Shown: positions 27,796-36,719, counted from the stretch's first letter. The stretch: 64,000 nucleotides of DNA from Ensifer sp. WSM1721 (GCF_000513895.2 NZ_CP165783.1:1612001-1676000), one strand, 5' to 3'. Program-made: numbers and translations. Notes: generated from the letters alone by a model not told the origin.

Positions 27796-27831
27796 AAGCA
27801 GAAGGCCGTCCCGCCGGAGGGCCTTCTGCTT
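27796..27831. terminator. Bidirectional hairpin between convergent genes
   Basis: A 12-bp perfect stem (AAGCAGAAGGCC with GGCCTTCTGCTT) and a 12-base loop lie between hypD and the convergent Lrp gene. It is followed by only a short T/A stretch, so terminator strength is uncertain. Confidence 0.6.
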
Positions 27832-27886
27832 AACGGGCCCCAGTCTCGAAATCTGAGGTCAGGTCCAGGAATCCGCTTTTGTGGCT

Positions 27887-28417
27887 TCATTCATGACCCT
27901 TCACCAGAGTCGGCCATTCGCTCGTCGTGCCCGGCTGCACCGGCCGTTCCAGGTAGGTCGATAGCACGACATAGCTGCGCGTCGCCTTGACGCCGGGCGT
28001 ATCGTAAAGGCGAGCCAACAGCCCTTCGAGTGCATGGGTGCTTTCAGTGCGGACCTTGAGCAGCATGCAGGTGTCGCCCGCGACCGAGTGAATCTCCTCC
28101 ACTTCCGGATACTCCTCGACCGCAAGCAGGGCCGGCGTCTTGCCCCAACCGGTGGTGTCGACGTGAACGAAGGCGAGTAGCGTTTTCCCCAAGACCTCGG
28201 GATCGACCAGCGCCGCCACGCGACGGATCGCACCGGAGCGCCTGAGGCGCTTCACGCGCTCGTGTGCGGCCGGCGGCGAAAGCCCGACCCGGTCGCCGAG
28301 CTCGGCATAGCTCGTGGTTGCGTCCTCTACCAAAACACCTAATAGCTTTCGGTCCATCGCGTCGAGGTCACGGTCGGACGGGCGCTTCCGCCGAACGTCA
28401 TCTGTATTTTGATCCAT
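27887..28417 (-). CDS. Lrp/AsnC-family regulator
   Basis: This 176-residue protein has an N-terminal HTH (DRKLLGVLVEDATTSYAELGDRVGLSPPAAHERVKRLRRSGAI) and a C-terminal RAM ligand domain (HSVAGDTCMLLKVRTESTHALEGLLARLYDTPGV). The ATG complementing 28415-28417 is the first that spares the HTH; the long frame to 28711 runs over the MFS gene. It is divergent from that MFS transporter across about 50 bases holding a strong palindrome, so it probably senses an amino acid and controls the transporter. Confidence 0.9.
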   Translation of the reverse strand: MDQNTDDVRRKRPSDRDLDAMDRKLLGVLVEDATTSYAELGDRVGLSPPAAHERVKRLRRSGAIRRVAALVDPEVLGKTLLAFVHVDTTGWGKTPALLAVEEYPEVEEIHSVAGDTCMLLKVRTESTHALEGLLARLYDTPGVKATRSYVVLSTYLERPVQPGTTSEWPTLVKGHE

Positions 28418-28447
28418 TCCGATATTCCCTCTTGTTGCCGAATTCAA

Positions 28448-28465
28448 TTCTGCAATTATGCAGAA
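28448..28465. promoter_or_regulatory. Palindromic operator touching the MFS start codon
   Basis: TTCTGCAATTATGCAGAA consists of 7-bp perfect arms around ATTA and ends immediately before the ATG at 28466. Size and symmetry fit an Lrp/AsnC site between the divergent Lrp and MFS genes. Binding here would block expression of the transporter; that is inference. Confidence 0.72.
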
Positions 28466-29638
28466 ATGACGAATATGAATCAATCTATTCCGACCACGTC
28501 CGCCGAGAGGGCACGCATCCCGCCCTTTGCATTCGTGCTTACCACCTGCGTCGGCGTCATCGGCTCCAACTCGCTGGCGCTCGGGCCGATCGCGCCGGAA
28601 GTGGCACGGAGCCTCGGCGCCGATGTTCCTGCCGTGATGACGGCTTCGGCCGCGTTCGGGCTCGGCACGGCTGCAAGTGCCGCTTTCCTTGGCCGGCTCA
28701 TCGACCGCCACGGCCCGCGCCGGATGCTCGCGACGGCACTGCTGCTCCTTGCTGCTGGACTTGGCGGCAGCGCGGTCGCGCCGGCGCTTCCGTTATTGGT
28801 CGTCGCCCAACTCATCGTCGGGATGGCCGCGGGCATAGCGCTTCCCGCCATCTATACGCTGGCCTCGGTCATCGCGCCTGCCGGGCGCGAGAGCGAGACG
28901 GTCGGCCTGGTGCTGACCGGCTGGACTCTAAGCATGGTGGCCGGCGTTCCCCTCTCGGCAGCTATCGCCGATTTCGCCGGCTGGCGGACGGTGTATGTCG
29001 TCGTTGCCGCCGCAACGCTGATCGCCTGCGCCGCCGTCCGCCTTGCGGCAGTGCGGGAGGATTCTGGCGGCAAAGCGACGTCGCCGCTTGCGGCGCTCGG
29101 CGTTCGTGGCGTGGCGCCGCTTCTCGCCGCCTGCGCTGCTTTCATGGCTGCCTTCTATGGCGTTTATGCCTATATCGGCGACCATCTTCATGCCGTTCTT
29201 GGCCTGCCCGTCAGCGCCAACGGCCTCGTTGCGGTCTCCTATGGCTTCGGCTTCGGCGGCGCGGTCTTTCTCGACCGGCTGATTGATCGCTTTGGCTCGG
29301 GCAGGCTGTTGCCGCTCATTTTCCTCGCCGTCGCCGGTATCTATGTTTCGATGGCGGCAGCGAGCGGGTCCTATACCGCCATGCTGGCGGTCGTCTTTCT
29401 CTGGGGCCTTGCCAACCATTTCGGGCTGAACGTGCTCATCCTGCGTCTGACCGCACTCGATCCGGCTAGACGTGGCGCGATCATGGGCCTCAACAGCGGC
29501 GTCACCTACTTTTCCCTCTTCGCCGGCACGATCGGTTTCGGGGCGGCCTATGCCAGCACTGGCTTTTTCATTCTTCCGCTCGCTGCGGCAGGGCTGATGT
29601 TGGCGGCGGCCTTCTCTGCGGCACTCGCGCCGCGCTGA
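28466..29638 (+). CDS. MFS transporter (amino-acid or drug efflux type)
   Basis: The product is about 390 residues with 12 hydrophobic segments. The loop 2-3 motif is GRLIDRHGPRRMLATALLL, typical of major facilitator proteins of the AraJ/YdhP-like group. Start choice is open: ATG 28466 touches the palindrome, and ATG 28475 (MNQSIP) is three codons further on. Neither has a strong ribosome site. An Lrp-controlled exporter of an amino acid or its analogue is likely. Confidence 0.87.
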   Translation: MTNMNQSIPTTSAERARIPPFAFVLTTCVGVIGSNSLALGPIAPEVARSLGADVPAVMTASAAFGLGTAASAAFLGRLIDRHGPRRMLATALLLLAAGLGGSAVAPALPLLVVAQLIVGMAAGIALPAIYTLASVIAPAGRESETVGLVLTGWTLSMVAGVPLSAAIADFAGWRTVYVVVAAATLIACAAVRLAAVREDSGGKATSPLAALGVRGVAPLLAACAAFMAAFYGVYAYIGDHLHAVLGLPVSANGLVAVSYGFGFGGAVFLDRLIDRFGSGRLLPLIFLAVAGIYVSMAAASGSYTAMLAVVFLWGLANHFGLNVLILRLTALDPARRGAIMGLNSGVTYFSLFAGTIGFGAAYASTGFFILPLAAAGLMLAAAFSAALAPR

Positions 29639-29658
29639 ATCGGTTTTCTCGCAGCCGC

Positions 29659-30696
29659 TTAAGCCACGGCGTCGAGCCCGAGCGCAAGCAGGCGGTCGAG
29701 CTGCTCGCTTTCCGCGGCGGTCAAGGTGATGCCCTCCGCCTCCGACTTGGCGCGGGCGACGTAGCGGCGCTGCGAGGGCAGGCGGGCGCCCTGGCCGACG
29801 ATAGCTTCGAACAAGCCCTCCGCCCGCGCAAAGGGATCGCCGGGGCGGCCGGCGGCGAAAGCCTCGGGCGAGAAGGCGATGATGAGCTCGCCGTGGAAGG
29901 GCGCGAGCGTCGTGGTGCCGAGATAATCGAGCACCTCGGGACTGGTCAGGTCGCCGATCATGATGCCCGCCAGCAGCTCGATCATCGTGCCGATCGCCGA
30001 GCCCTTATGTCCACCGAAGGGCAGCATCGCGCCAGCGAGCGCGGCCTCGGGATCTGTCGTCGGATTGCCTTCCGCATCGATCGCCCAGCCTTCCGGCAAC
30101 GGCTTGCCCGCTCGGCGATGGAGCTCGATTTCGCCGCGCGCGGCGACGGAGGTCGCAAAGTCGAAGACATAGGGCGGTTTGCCAGGGCGCGGCCAGCCGA
30201 AGGCGAAGGGATTGGTGCCGAGCAGAGGCCTGTTGCCGCCGGTCGGCGCGACCGTCGCATAGCTCGGGCACATGACGAGCGCGGCTAGGCCTTCAGCCGT
30301 GAGGGCCTCTACCTCCGGCCAGAGAGCGGAAAAATGCGTGCAGTCGTTGATGACCAGCGCGGCGAGCCCGGATGAGCGGGCGCGCTCCGTGAGCTTCGGC
30401 AGGCCAAGCTCGAAGCCGGCATTGGCAAAGCCGCCCCCGGCGTTCACTTTCACGATCGCCGAGCCTTCCTCAAGCGCGAGCTCCGGCACCGCATCCGGCT
30501 GCACCTTGCCTGCCTTCACGGTGCGCAGCGCGCCCTCGATGCGGTAAACGCCGTGCGATTTGCAGGCATCGCGCTCGCCCGCCACGATCACCCGGGCGAG
30601 CGCTCCTGCCTGGATTACATTGAGCCCGGCCTTGCAGAAGATCGCCTCGACGCGCTCCTGAAGCGCGGTCGTTGTCAGGGTGGTGGTCTCGCTCAT
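29659..30696 (-). CDS. Ldh2/MDH2-family NAD(P)H reductase, likely 1-pyrroline-2-carboxylate reductase
   Basis: This 345-residue protein has family motifs SHGVYRIEGALRTVKAGK, NDCTHFSALWPEVEALT, TGGNRPLLGTNPFAFGWP, FDFATSVAARGEIELHRR and FGGHKGSAIGTMIELLAGIM. The family includes ureidoglycolate, malate and sulfolactate dehydrogenases and pyrroline-2-carboxylate reductases. Inside a hydroxyproline locus beside an aconitase-X dehydratase, the best guess is reduction of pyrroline-2-carboxylate (from 3-hydroxyproline) to L-proline. Its ATG complements 30694-30696. It is divergent from hypH. Confidence 0.82.
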   Translation of the reverse strand: MSETTTLTTTALQERVEAIFCKAGLNVIQAGALARVIVAGERDACKSHGVYRIEGALRTVKAGKVQPDAVPELALEEGSAIVKVNAGGGFANAGFELGLPKLTERARSSGLAALVINDCTHFSALWPEVEALTAEGLAALVMCPSYATVAPTGGNRPLLGTNPFAFGWPRPGKPPYVFDFATSVAARGEIELHRRAGKPLPEGWAIDAEGNPTTDPEAALAGAMLPFGGHKGSAIGTMIELLAGIMIGDLTSPEVLDYLGTTTLAPFHGELIIAFSPEAFAAGRPGDPFARAEGLFEAIVGQGARLPSQRRYVARAKSEAEGITLTAAESEQLDRLLALGLDAVA

Positions 30697-30748
30697 CGTC
30701 GTCTCTCGTGGCTGGCCTGACCGGGGAGGCAGGCGATTGATGTTCTGC

Positions 30749-30766
30749 ATACGTAGAGTATACAAA
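30749..30766 (-). promoter_or_regulatory. Shared hyp-locus motif, copy 2 (between the reductase and hypH)
   Basis: On the minus strand, TTTGTATACTCTACGTAT matches the hypM copy at 16 of 18 positions and keeps ATAC-N5-GTAT. A TCGACAAG half-site, like the HypR-flanking palindromes, follows at 30770-30777. It lies between divergent genes and could control both. Confidence 0.65.
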
Positions 30767-30839
30767 TACTCGACAAGCGGCAATTCGCTTCAGCCGACCT
30801 CACCGAGCGCACAACCGGTTCTAAGGAAAGGAACGTCAG

Positions 30840-32357
30840 ATGGTCTTCACCCCCAAAGGAAAACACCTCGTCGCGGGCGAGTGGCTCGACGGCGCGGGCA
30901 CCTTCGCCTCCGCCCCCGCGCATGGGCCGGTGCACCACTTCGCCGCCGGCACCGTGGAACTGGTGAATCGAGCCTGCGAGGCCGCCGAGGATGCCTTCTG
31001 GAGCTATGGCTATTCGTCGCGCGCGTCCCGCGCGGCGTTCCTCCGCACCATCGCCGACGAGATCGAGGCACGCGCCGAGGCGATCACCGAGATCGGCAGC
31101 CAGGAAACGGGCCTGCCGGAGGCGCGGCTTAACGGCGAGCGAGGCCGCACGACCGGGCAACTGCGGCTCTTTGCCGACCACATCGAGAAGGGCGACTACC
31201 TCGATCGCCGCTTCGACACGGCGCTGCCGGACCGCCAGCCGGCACCCCGTCCAGAGATCCGGCTGGTCCAGCGGCCGATCGGCCCCGTCGCCGTCTTCGG
31301 CGCCTCGAATTTCCCGCTCGCCTTCTCGACCGCGGGCGGCGACACGGCCGCGGCGCTGGCAGCAGGTTGCCCGGTGGTGGTGAAGGGTCATTCGGCCCAT
31401 CCCGGCACCGGCGAGATCGTGGCCGAGGCGATCGAGGCCGCCATCCGCAAGACCGGCGTTCACCCCGGTGTCTTCTCGCTGATCCAGGGCGGCAGCCGCG
31501 AGGTCGGCCATGCACTGGTCCAGCACCCGCGGATTAAGGCGGTGGGCTTCACCGGCTCGCTTGCCGGCGGGCGTGCGCTGTTCGATCTCTGCGCCGGGCG
31601 GCCGGAGCCGATCCCGTTCTTCGGCGAGCTCGGCTCCGTGAACCCGATGTTCCTTTTGCCGGAAGCGCTGAAGGCCCGGGCCGAGGCTTTGGGCCAGGGC
31701 TGGGCCGGTTCGCTCACCATGGGCGCCGGGCAGTTCTGCACCAATCCCGGTATCGCCGTGGTGATCGCAGGCGCCGATGCCGACCGCTTCACCGCTGCCA
31801 CAGTCGAGGCGCTCGCCAAGGTGGCGCCGCAGACCATGCTGACGGTCGGCATCGCCAAAGCCTATCGCGACGGGCAGGCGCGGTTTGCCAGTCGCAATAC
31901 AGTCAAGCCGCTGTTCGTGACCGAATCCTCCGACCGGGCAGCCTCGCCCAACCTGTTCGAGACGACGGGTGCGCAGTTCCTTGCCGATCACGCGCTCGGC
32001 GAAGAGGTCTTCGGTCCGCTCGGTCTCGTGGTGCGGGTCGGTTCGCTCGACGAGATGGAGGAACTCGCACGTGGCTTCGAAGGCCAGCTGACCGCGACCA
32101 TCCACATGGATGCGAGCGATCTCGACGCCGCGCGGCGTCTTCGCCCGGTGCTGGAGCGCAACGCCGGCCGCGTGCTCGTCAACGGCTTTCCGACGGGGGT
32201 CGAAGTCGTCGATTCGATGGTGCATGGCGGCCCCTATCCGGCCTCGACCAATTTCGGCGCAACCAGCGTCGGTACCATGTCGATCAGACGTTTCCTGCGT
32301 CCGGTGGCTTACCAGAACATGCCGGAGGAGCTGCTGCCCGAGGACTTCCTCGGCTAA
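30840..32357 (+). CDS. hypH: 2-Oxoglutarate semialdehyde dehydrogenase
   Basis: This 505-residue aldehyde dehydrogenase has the NAD(P) motif FTGSLAGGRALFDL, the general base Glu263 (FFGELGSVNP) and the catalytic Cys300 (GQFCTNPG). The absence of the usual extended second NAD(P) loop and the FGASNFPLAF stretch are typical of the KGSADH/HypH group. It oxidises 2-oxoglutarate semialdehyde from HypD to 2-oxoglutarate, feeding the TCA cycle. An AAGGAAAGGA ribosome site precedes the ATG; a terminator follows. Confidence 0.9.
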   Translation: MVFTPKGKHLVAGEWLDGAGTFASAPAHGPVHHFAAGTVELVNRACEAAEDAFWSYGYSSRASRAAFLRTIADEIEARAEAITEIGSQETGLPEARLNGERGRTTGQLRLFADHIEKGDYLDRRFDTALPDRQPAPRPEIRLVQRPIGPVAVFGASNFPLAFSTAGGDTAAALAAGCPVVVKGHSAHPGTGEIVAEAIEAAIRKTGVHPGVFSLIQGGSREVGHALVQHPRIKAVGFTGSLAGGRALFDLCAGRPEPIPFFGELGSVNPMFLLPEALKARAEALGQGWAGSLTMGAGQFCTNPGIAVVIAGADADRFTAATVEALAKVAPQTMLTVGIAKAYRDGQARFASRNTVKPLFVTESSDRAASPNLFETTGAQFLADHALGEEVFGPLGLVVRVGSLDEMEELARGFEGQLTATIHMDASDLDAARRLRPVLERNAGRVLVNGFPTGVEVVDSMVHGGPYPASTNFGATSVGTMSIRRFLRPVAYQNMPEELLPEDFLG

Positions 32358-32380
32358 ATCCTTACCATCGCCTGGGTAAC

Positions 32381-32414
32381 AAAAGGGGCTTTTCCACAAG
32401 GGAAAGCCCCTTTT
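32381..32414 (+). terminator. Rho-independent terminator after hypH
   Basis: A stem of about 14 bp (AAAAGGGGCTTTTCC with GGAAAGCCCCTTTT, one bulged T), a 5-base loop and a T run. It separates hypH from the hypM promoter. Confidence 0.85.
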
Positions 32415-32444
32415 AATTGCGAAAAGGCGCCGCCATATATACGT

Positions 32445-32462
32445 TTTGTATACTCTTTGTAT
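32445..32462 (+). promoter_or_regulatory. Shared hyp-locus motif, copy 3 (upstream of hypM)
   Basis: TTTGTATACTCTTTGTAT holds both a direct repeat of TTTGTAT (11-base period) and the inverted repeat ATAC-N5-GTAT. It lies 80 bases before the hypM start and is closely matched upstream of hypD and hypH. Confidence 0.68.
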
Positions 32463-32541
32463 TTTTGAATTGATTTGTGCTCTCTGACGCGGAATAGTGC
32501 GCGCGCCGTCAAACCGACAGACCAACTCAGGGAGAGAGAAA

Positions 32542-33348
32542 ATGAAGACTTCGGTCCTCGCCTTCGGCCTCATCGCCGCCACCGCTCTGACGAGCCCCGC
32601 TCACGCCGACAAGCTCGATGACATCATCTCCTCGGGCACGTTGCGCTGCGCCGTCGTGCTCGATTTCCCGCCGATGGGCTCGCGCGACGAGAGCAACACT
32701 CCGATCGGCTTCGACGTGGACTACTGCAACGATCTCGCCAAGGCGCTTGGTGTAACGGCCGAAATCGTCGAGACTCCCTTCCCCGAGCGTATTCCGGCCC
32801 TGATGTCCGGCCGCGTCGATGTTGGCGTCGCCTCCACCTCCGACACGCTGGAACGCGCCAAGACCGTCGGCATGACGGTGCCCTACTTCGCCTTCGAGAT
32901 GGCGGTGACCGCCAATGACAAGTCGGGCGTCAAGTCCTTCGAGGACATGAAGGGCAAGGTCGTGGGAGCCACCGCCGGCACCTACGAGGCGATCGCGCTG
33001 GAAAACCAGGTCAAGGCCTGGGGTGCGGGCGAGTTCCGTCCCTATCAGACGCAGGCGGACGTGTTCCTTGCGCTGAGCCAGGGGCAGATCGACGCCACCG
33101 TCTCCACCTCGACCGTGGCGCAGGCCAATGTGAAGACCGGCAAGTTCCCGGGGATTTCTGTCGTCGGCAAGGCGCCCTTCGACATCGATTATGTGGCCCT
33201 CTTCACCAATCGTGAGGAATACGGCCTCATCAACTACCTCAACCTGTTCATCAACCAGCAGGTCCGCACCGGCCGTTATGCCGAACTCTACGAGAAGTGG
33301 GTCGGCGGGGAGGCACCGGTCCTGTCGGTGAACGGCGTCTATCGCTGA
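32542..33348 (+). CDS. hypM: ABC transporter substrate-binding protein (polar amino acid type)
   Basis: This 268-residue protein has a signal peptide (MKTSVLAFGLIAATALTSPAHA) and the family-3 solute-binding fold: ISSGTLRCAVVLDFPPMG, GFDVDYCNDLAKALG, IPALMSGRVDVGVAS and the loop KGKVVGATAGT. It starts at 32542 after GGGAGAGAG. It probably captures hydroxyproline in the periplasm for the permeases and ATPase encoded next. A strong hairpin follows the stop. Confidence 0.88.
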   Translation: MKTSVLAFGLIAATALTSPAHADKLDDIISSGTLRCAVVLDFPPMGSRDESNTPIGFDVDYCNDLAKALGVTAEIVETPFPERIPALMSGRVDVGVASTSDTLERAKTVGMTVPYFAFEMAVTANDKSGVKSFEDMKGKVVGATAGTYEAIALENQVKAWGAGEFRPYQTQADVFLALSQGQIDATVSTSTVAQANVKTGKFPGISVVGKAPFDIDYVALFTNREEYGLINYLNLFINQQVRTGRYAELYEKWVGGEAPVLSVNGVYR

Positions 33349-33364
33349 TCTGACCTCCTCTGGG

Positions 33365-33390
33365 CGGTGCGGGACGATCGTCCCGCACCG
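33365..33390. other. 26-bp perfect palindrome between hypM and the permease gene
   Basis: A perfect inverted repeat with arms CGGTGCGGGACGA and TCGTCCCGCACCG has no T run. It can form a very stable hairpin in the operon mRNA right after hypM. Such hairpins commonly protect the upstream message so that the binding protein is made in excess over the membrane subunits. Confidence 0.75.
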
Positions 33391-33418
33391 TCGCTCACTT
33401 CCGATAGGTGAGACGGCA

Positions 33419-34084
33419 ATGTTCAACTACACATTCCACTGGAACCAGGCGCTGAGAGCATTGCCGCAGATGCTCGACGGCGCGCTGGTGACGCTTGAGA
33501 TCGCGCTCCTCTCGATGGCGATCGGTCTCGCCTGCGCAATCGGGCTGACGCTGTTCCGCCTCTCCGGCAACCGCCTCCTCGGCGGTTTCGCCTCGGCCTG
33601 GGTCGAGATCGCGCGAAACACGCCGGCGCTGTTCCAGATCTACATGGCCCATTTCGGGCTCGGCAATTTCGGGCTTCATCTGAGCCCCTATACCGCTCTT
33701 CTGGTCGGGATCGCCTTCAACAATGTGGGCTATCTCGCCGAGAACTTCCGCGGTGCGCTGAAAGCCATTCCGGACACTCAAGCCCGTGCCGGCCGCTCGC
33801 TCGGCATGACCTCGCTGCAGGCCTTCCGGCTGATCGTCCTGCCGCAGATGCTGCGCGTCGCTTTCCTGCCGGCCACCAACCAGATGGTCTGGGCGATCCT
33901 GATGACGTCGCTCGGCGTCACCGTCGGCATGAATGCCGACCTTGCCGGGGTCACGCAGGAGCTGAATGCGCGCTCCTTCCGCACCTTTGAATTTTTCGCG
34001 CTGGCCGCAGTGATCTACTACGTCATCGCCAAGGTCGTCACGCTGGCCGCCCAGGCCTTTGCCTGGCGCATGTTCCGCTACTGA
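33419..34084 (+). CDS. hypN: ABC transporter permease, polar amino acid type
   Basis: This 221-residue membrane protein has about five helices and the HisM-type motif ENFRGALKAIPDTQARAGRSLGMT with EAA-loop character for docking the ATPase. FNNVGYLAENFRGAL and VEIARNTPALFQIYMAHF are typical of family members. It is in an operon with the binding protein, a second permease (11-base gap) and an ATPase; the two permeases form the heterodimeric pore. Confidence 0.88.
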   Translation: MFNYTFHWNQALRALPQMLDGALVTLEIALLSMAIGLACAIGLTLFRLSGNRLLGGFASAWVEIARNTPALFQIYMAHFGLGNFGLHLSPYTALLVGIAFNNVGYLAENFRGALKAIPDTQARAGRSLGMTSLQAFRLIVLPQMLRVAFLPATNQMVWAILMTSLGVTVGMNADLAGVTQELNARSFRTFEFFALAAVIYYVIAKVVTLAAQAFAWRMFRY

Positions 34085-34095
34085 GGAGGTGAGAG

Positions 34096-34749
34096 ATGTT
34101 CGATACGACCCTCACCTTGAACGATCTCGCCTTCCTGGCGCAGGGCGCGGCGATGACGCTCGCGGTCACCGCCGTCTCGGTCGCAGCCGGCACCGTGCTC
34201 GGCATCCTCTTCGGCGTGATCCGGGTCCAGATCGGGCCCTACTGGTCCGCTCCGCTGACCTTCGCGCTCGACGTGTTCCGCTCGGTGCCGCTCCTGATCC
34301 AACTCGTGCTCGGCAATGCCTTCCAGTCTATCGCGAAGCTCGGCTGGGGGCCGTTTGCCACCTCCTGCGTGGTGCTGTCGCTCTATACGGCGGCTTTTTG
34401 CGCGGAGATCGTCCGCGGCGGCATCTCTTCGGTGCCGGTGACCACGCGCCGCGCAGCCCGTTCGCTCGGGATGACCTGGTGGCAGGACATGCGCTATATC
34501 GTGGCACCGCTCGCCACACGCGTTTCGCTTCCGCCCTGGATCGGACTGACGCTCGGCGTCATGAAGGACTCCGCACTGGTGCTCTGGCTCGGCCTGATCG
34601 AGCTCCTGCGCGCCTCGCAGGTGCTCGTCACCCGGCTGCAGGAGCCGCTGTTCATCCTGCTGATCTGCGGCGCGATCTACTTCATCCTCAGCTTCCCCAT
34701 CGCCCGGCTCGGCGGGTATCTCGAAAAACGGTGGTCCCCCAATGATTGA
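34096..34749 (+). CDS. hypP: ABC transporter permease, polar amino acid type
   Basis: This 217-residue protein has the same fold as the preceding permease. EIVRGGISSVPVTTRRAARSLGMT is the EAA-like loop and DVFRSVPLLIQLVLGNAF the usual N-terminal motif. A GGAGG lies 7 bases before the ATG. It overlaps the ATPase gene by 8 bases. Confidence 0.88.
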   Translation: MFDTTLTLNDLAFLAQGAAMTLAVTAVSVAAGTVLGILFGVIRVQIGPYWSAPLTFALDVFRSVPLLIQLVLGNAFQSIAKLGWGPFATSCVVLSLYTAAFCAEIVRGGISSVPVTTRRAARSLGMTWWQDMRYIVAPLATRVSLPPWIGLTLGVMKDSALVLWLGLIELLRASQVLVTRLQEPLFILLICGAIYFILSFPIARLGGYLEKRWSPND

Positions 34750-35464
34750 GATCGAAAACGTCCGCAAATCCTTCGGCTCGCTGGAGGTGCTGAAAGGGAT
34801 CGACCTCACCGTCGACAACGGCGAGGTGGTCACCGTCATCGGCGGCTCCGGCTCGGGAAAATCGACGCTGCTCACCTGCATCAACGGTCTGGAGCCGATC
34901 GATTCCGGTCGGATCGCCATTGATGGGACCGATGTCCATGCCAGGGGCACCGATCTCAACAGGCTGCGCCGAACGGTGGGCATCGTCTTTCAGCAGTGGA
35001 ACGCCTTTCCGCACCTGACCGTGCTCGAGAACGTCATGCTTGCTCCTCGCAAGGTGCTCGGCTTGCCGAAAGACAAGGCCGAGGAGATTGCGGTGAAGCA
35101 ATTGACGCATGTCGGCCTCGGCGAGAAGCTCAAGGTCTATCCGGCCCGCATGTCGGGCGGCCAGCAGCAGCGCATGGCGATTGCCCGGGCACTCGCCATG
35201 TCGCCCGAATACATGCTGTTCGACGAGGTCACCTCGGCGCTCGACCCGATGCTGGTCGGCGAGGTGCTCGATACGCTGAAGATGCTGGCAGAAGAGGGTA
35301 TGACGATGATCTGCGTTACCCATGAGATGGCCTTTGCCCGTGACGTGTCCGACCGCGTGGCCTTCTTCCATCAGGGGGTCATGGCCGAGATCGGCGCGCC
35401 GGACCAGATTTTCGGCGCGCCGCAGCACGCCGAGACGCAGAAGTTCCTGGCGAGCGTGCGGTGA
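34742..35464 (+). CDS. hypQ: ABC transporter ATP-binding protein
   Basis: This 240-residue ATPase has Walker A GGSGSGKST (about 38-46), Q-loop FQQWNAFPHLTV, signature MSGGQQQRMAIARAL, Walker B MLFDEVTSALDP and the switch histidine CVTHEMAFA. Tight overlap with its permease and with hypO shows one operon. It powers uptake by the HypMNP components. Confidence 0.93.
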   Translation: MIEIENVRKSFGSLEVLKGIDLTVDNGEVVTVIGGSGSGKSTLLTCINGLEPIDSGRIAIDGTDVHARGTDLNRLRRTVGIVFQQWNAFPHLTVLENVMLAPRKVLGLPKDKAEEIAVKQLTHVGLGEKLKVYPARMSGGQQQRMAIARALAMSPEYMLFDEVTSALDPMLVGEVLDTLKMLAEEGMTMICVTHEMAFARDVSDRVAFFHQGVMAEIGAPDQIFGAPQHAETQKFLASVR

Positions 35465-36705
35465 TGGCCGGGTCGGATGTCATCGTCATCGGCGCGGGGG
35501 TGATAGGGCTCTCCGCGGCAATCGCCGCCCAGGCGCGAGGGCTATCGGTGACGGTGCTGGACCGCGAGGGCCCCGCCGCCGGGGCTTCGGCGGGCAATGC
35601 CGGCGCCTTCGCTTTCACCGATATCCTGCCGCTTGCCTCGCCGGGCATCCTCAAGAAGGCGCCGAAATGGCTCGCCGATCCGCTGGGGCCGCTGACGGTG
35701 CCGCCCGCCTATGCGCTCAAGATCGCGCCCTGGATGTTCCGCTTCTGGCGTGCCTGCTCGCCGACGCGCGTTGCGCATTCGACCACGGCGCAAACGGCGC
35801 TGATGGACCTGTCGAAGGCCGAACTGGAGCCTTTCCTGGAACGGACCGGCACGAGGCCCATGCTGCGCAAGGAGGGCAATCTCCAGGTCTATGAGGGCGA
35901 GGGGGAGTTCAAGGCCTCGCTCGCCGGCTGGAAGGCGCGGGAGGAGCAGGGGATCGCGTTCCATCACCTTGACGCTGCCGGTATCGCTGAGATCCAACCC
36001 GGGGTTGCGGCTCGCTTCACCCATGGCACCTTCACCCCCGGCTGGTACTCCATTGCCGATCCGAAGCTCTACACGCTGGCGGTGGCGGACCACTTCCGCC
36101 TCAAGGGCGGTGTGATCGAGCGTGCGGAGGTGACTGCGCTCAAAACCGTCGAAGGCGGCGTCGAGGTGATGGCCGCAGATGGCAGCGTCCGGCGCGCGGC
36201 GCAGGTGGTGCTTTCGGCGGGAGCCTTCTCGCACCGGATCGCCCGGTCGATCGGCGAGAGCATTCCGCTCGAAACCGAGCGCGGCTACAACACCACGCTT
36301 CCCTCCGATGCGTTCGATCTGCGCACGCAGGTCACGTTCGGCGGCCACGGCTTCGTCGTCACCCGTCTGTCGACCGGTATCCGCGTCGGCGGCGCGGTGG
36401 AGCTTGGGGGGCTCGAGCTGCCGCCGAATTTCCGCCGCTCCGAGGCGATGCTGAAGAAAGCGCAGGCCTTCCTGCCCGGGCTGAAGCCTGACTGCGGGGT
36501 GCAGTGGATGGGTTTCCGCCCATCGCTGCCCGACAGCCTGCCCGCTATCGGCCGCGCGGGCTCCACGTCGCGGGTGATCTACGCTTTCGGTCACGGCCAT
36601 CTCGGGCTCACCCAATCGGCGGGCACGGCGCGCATCGTCGCCGATCTTTTGACCGGCCGGACGCCCGCGATCGACATTGCTTCCTTCTCGCCGCAACGAT
36701 TCTGA
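35464..36705 (+). CDS. hypO: FAD-dependent D-amino acid (cis-4-hydroxy-D-proline) oxidase/dehydrogenase
   Basis: The 413-residue product is DadA-like. Its N-terminal FAD-binding motif is [21 protein letters not shown], with [17 protein letters not shown] next and the C-terminal FAD contact [17 protein letters not shown]. It starts at ATG 35464, which overlaps the ATPase stop (TGATG). In the hyp pathway it oxidises cis-4-hydroxy-D-proline to pyrroline-4-hydroxy-2-carboxylate, the HypD substrate. Its own stop overlaps an ATG at 36705 in the same way. Confidence 0.85.
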   Translation: MAGSDVIVIGAGVIGLSAAIAAQARGLSVTVLDREGPAAGASAGNAGAFAFTDILPLASPGILKKAPKWLADPLGPLTVPPAYALKIAPWMFRFWRACSPTRVAHSTTAQTALMDLSKAELEPFLERTGTRPMLRKEGNLQVYEGEGEFKASLAGWKAREEQGIAFHHLDAAGIAEIQPGVAARFTHGTFTPGWYSIADPKLYTLAVADHFRLKGGVIERAEVTALKTVEGGVEVMAADGSVRRAAQVVLSAGAFSHRIARSIGESIPLETERGYNTTLPSDAFDLRTQVTFGGHGFVVTRLSTGIRVGGAVELGGLELPPNFRRSEAMLKKAQAFLPGLKPDCGVQWMGFRPSLPDSLPAIGRAGSTSRVIYAFGHGHLGLTQSAGTARIVADLLTGRTPAIDIASFSPQRF

Positions 36706-36719
36706 TGGAGGTTCTACCC

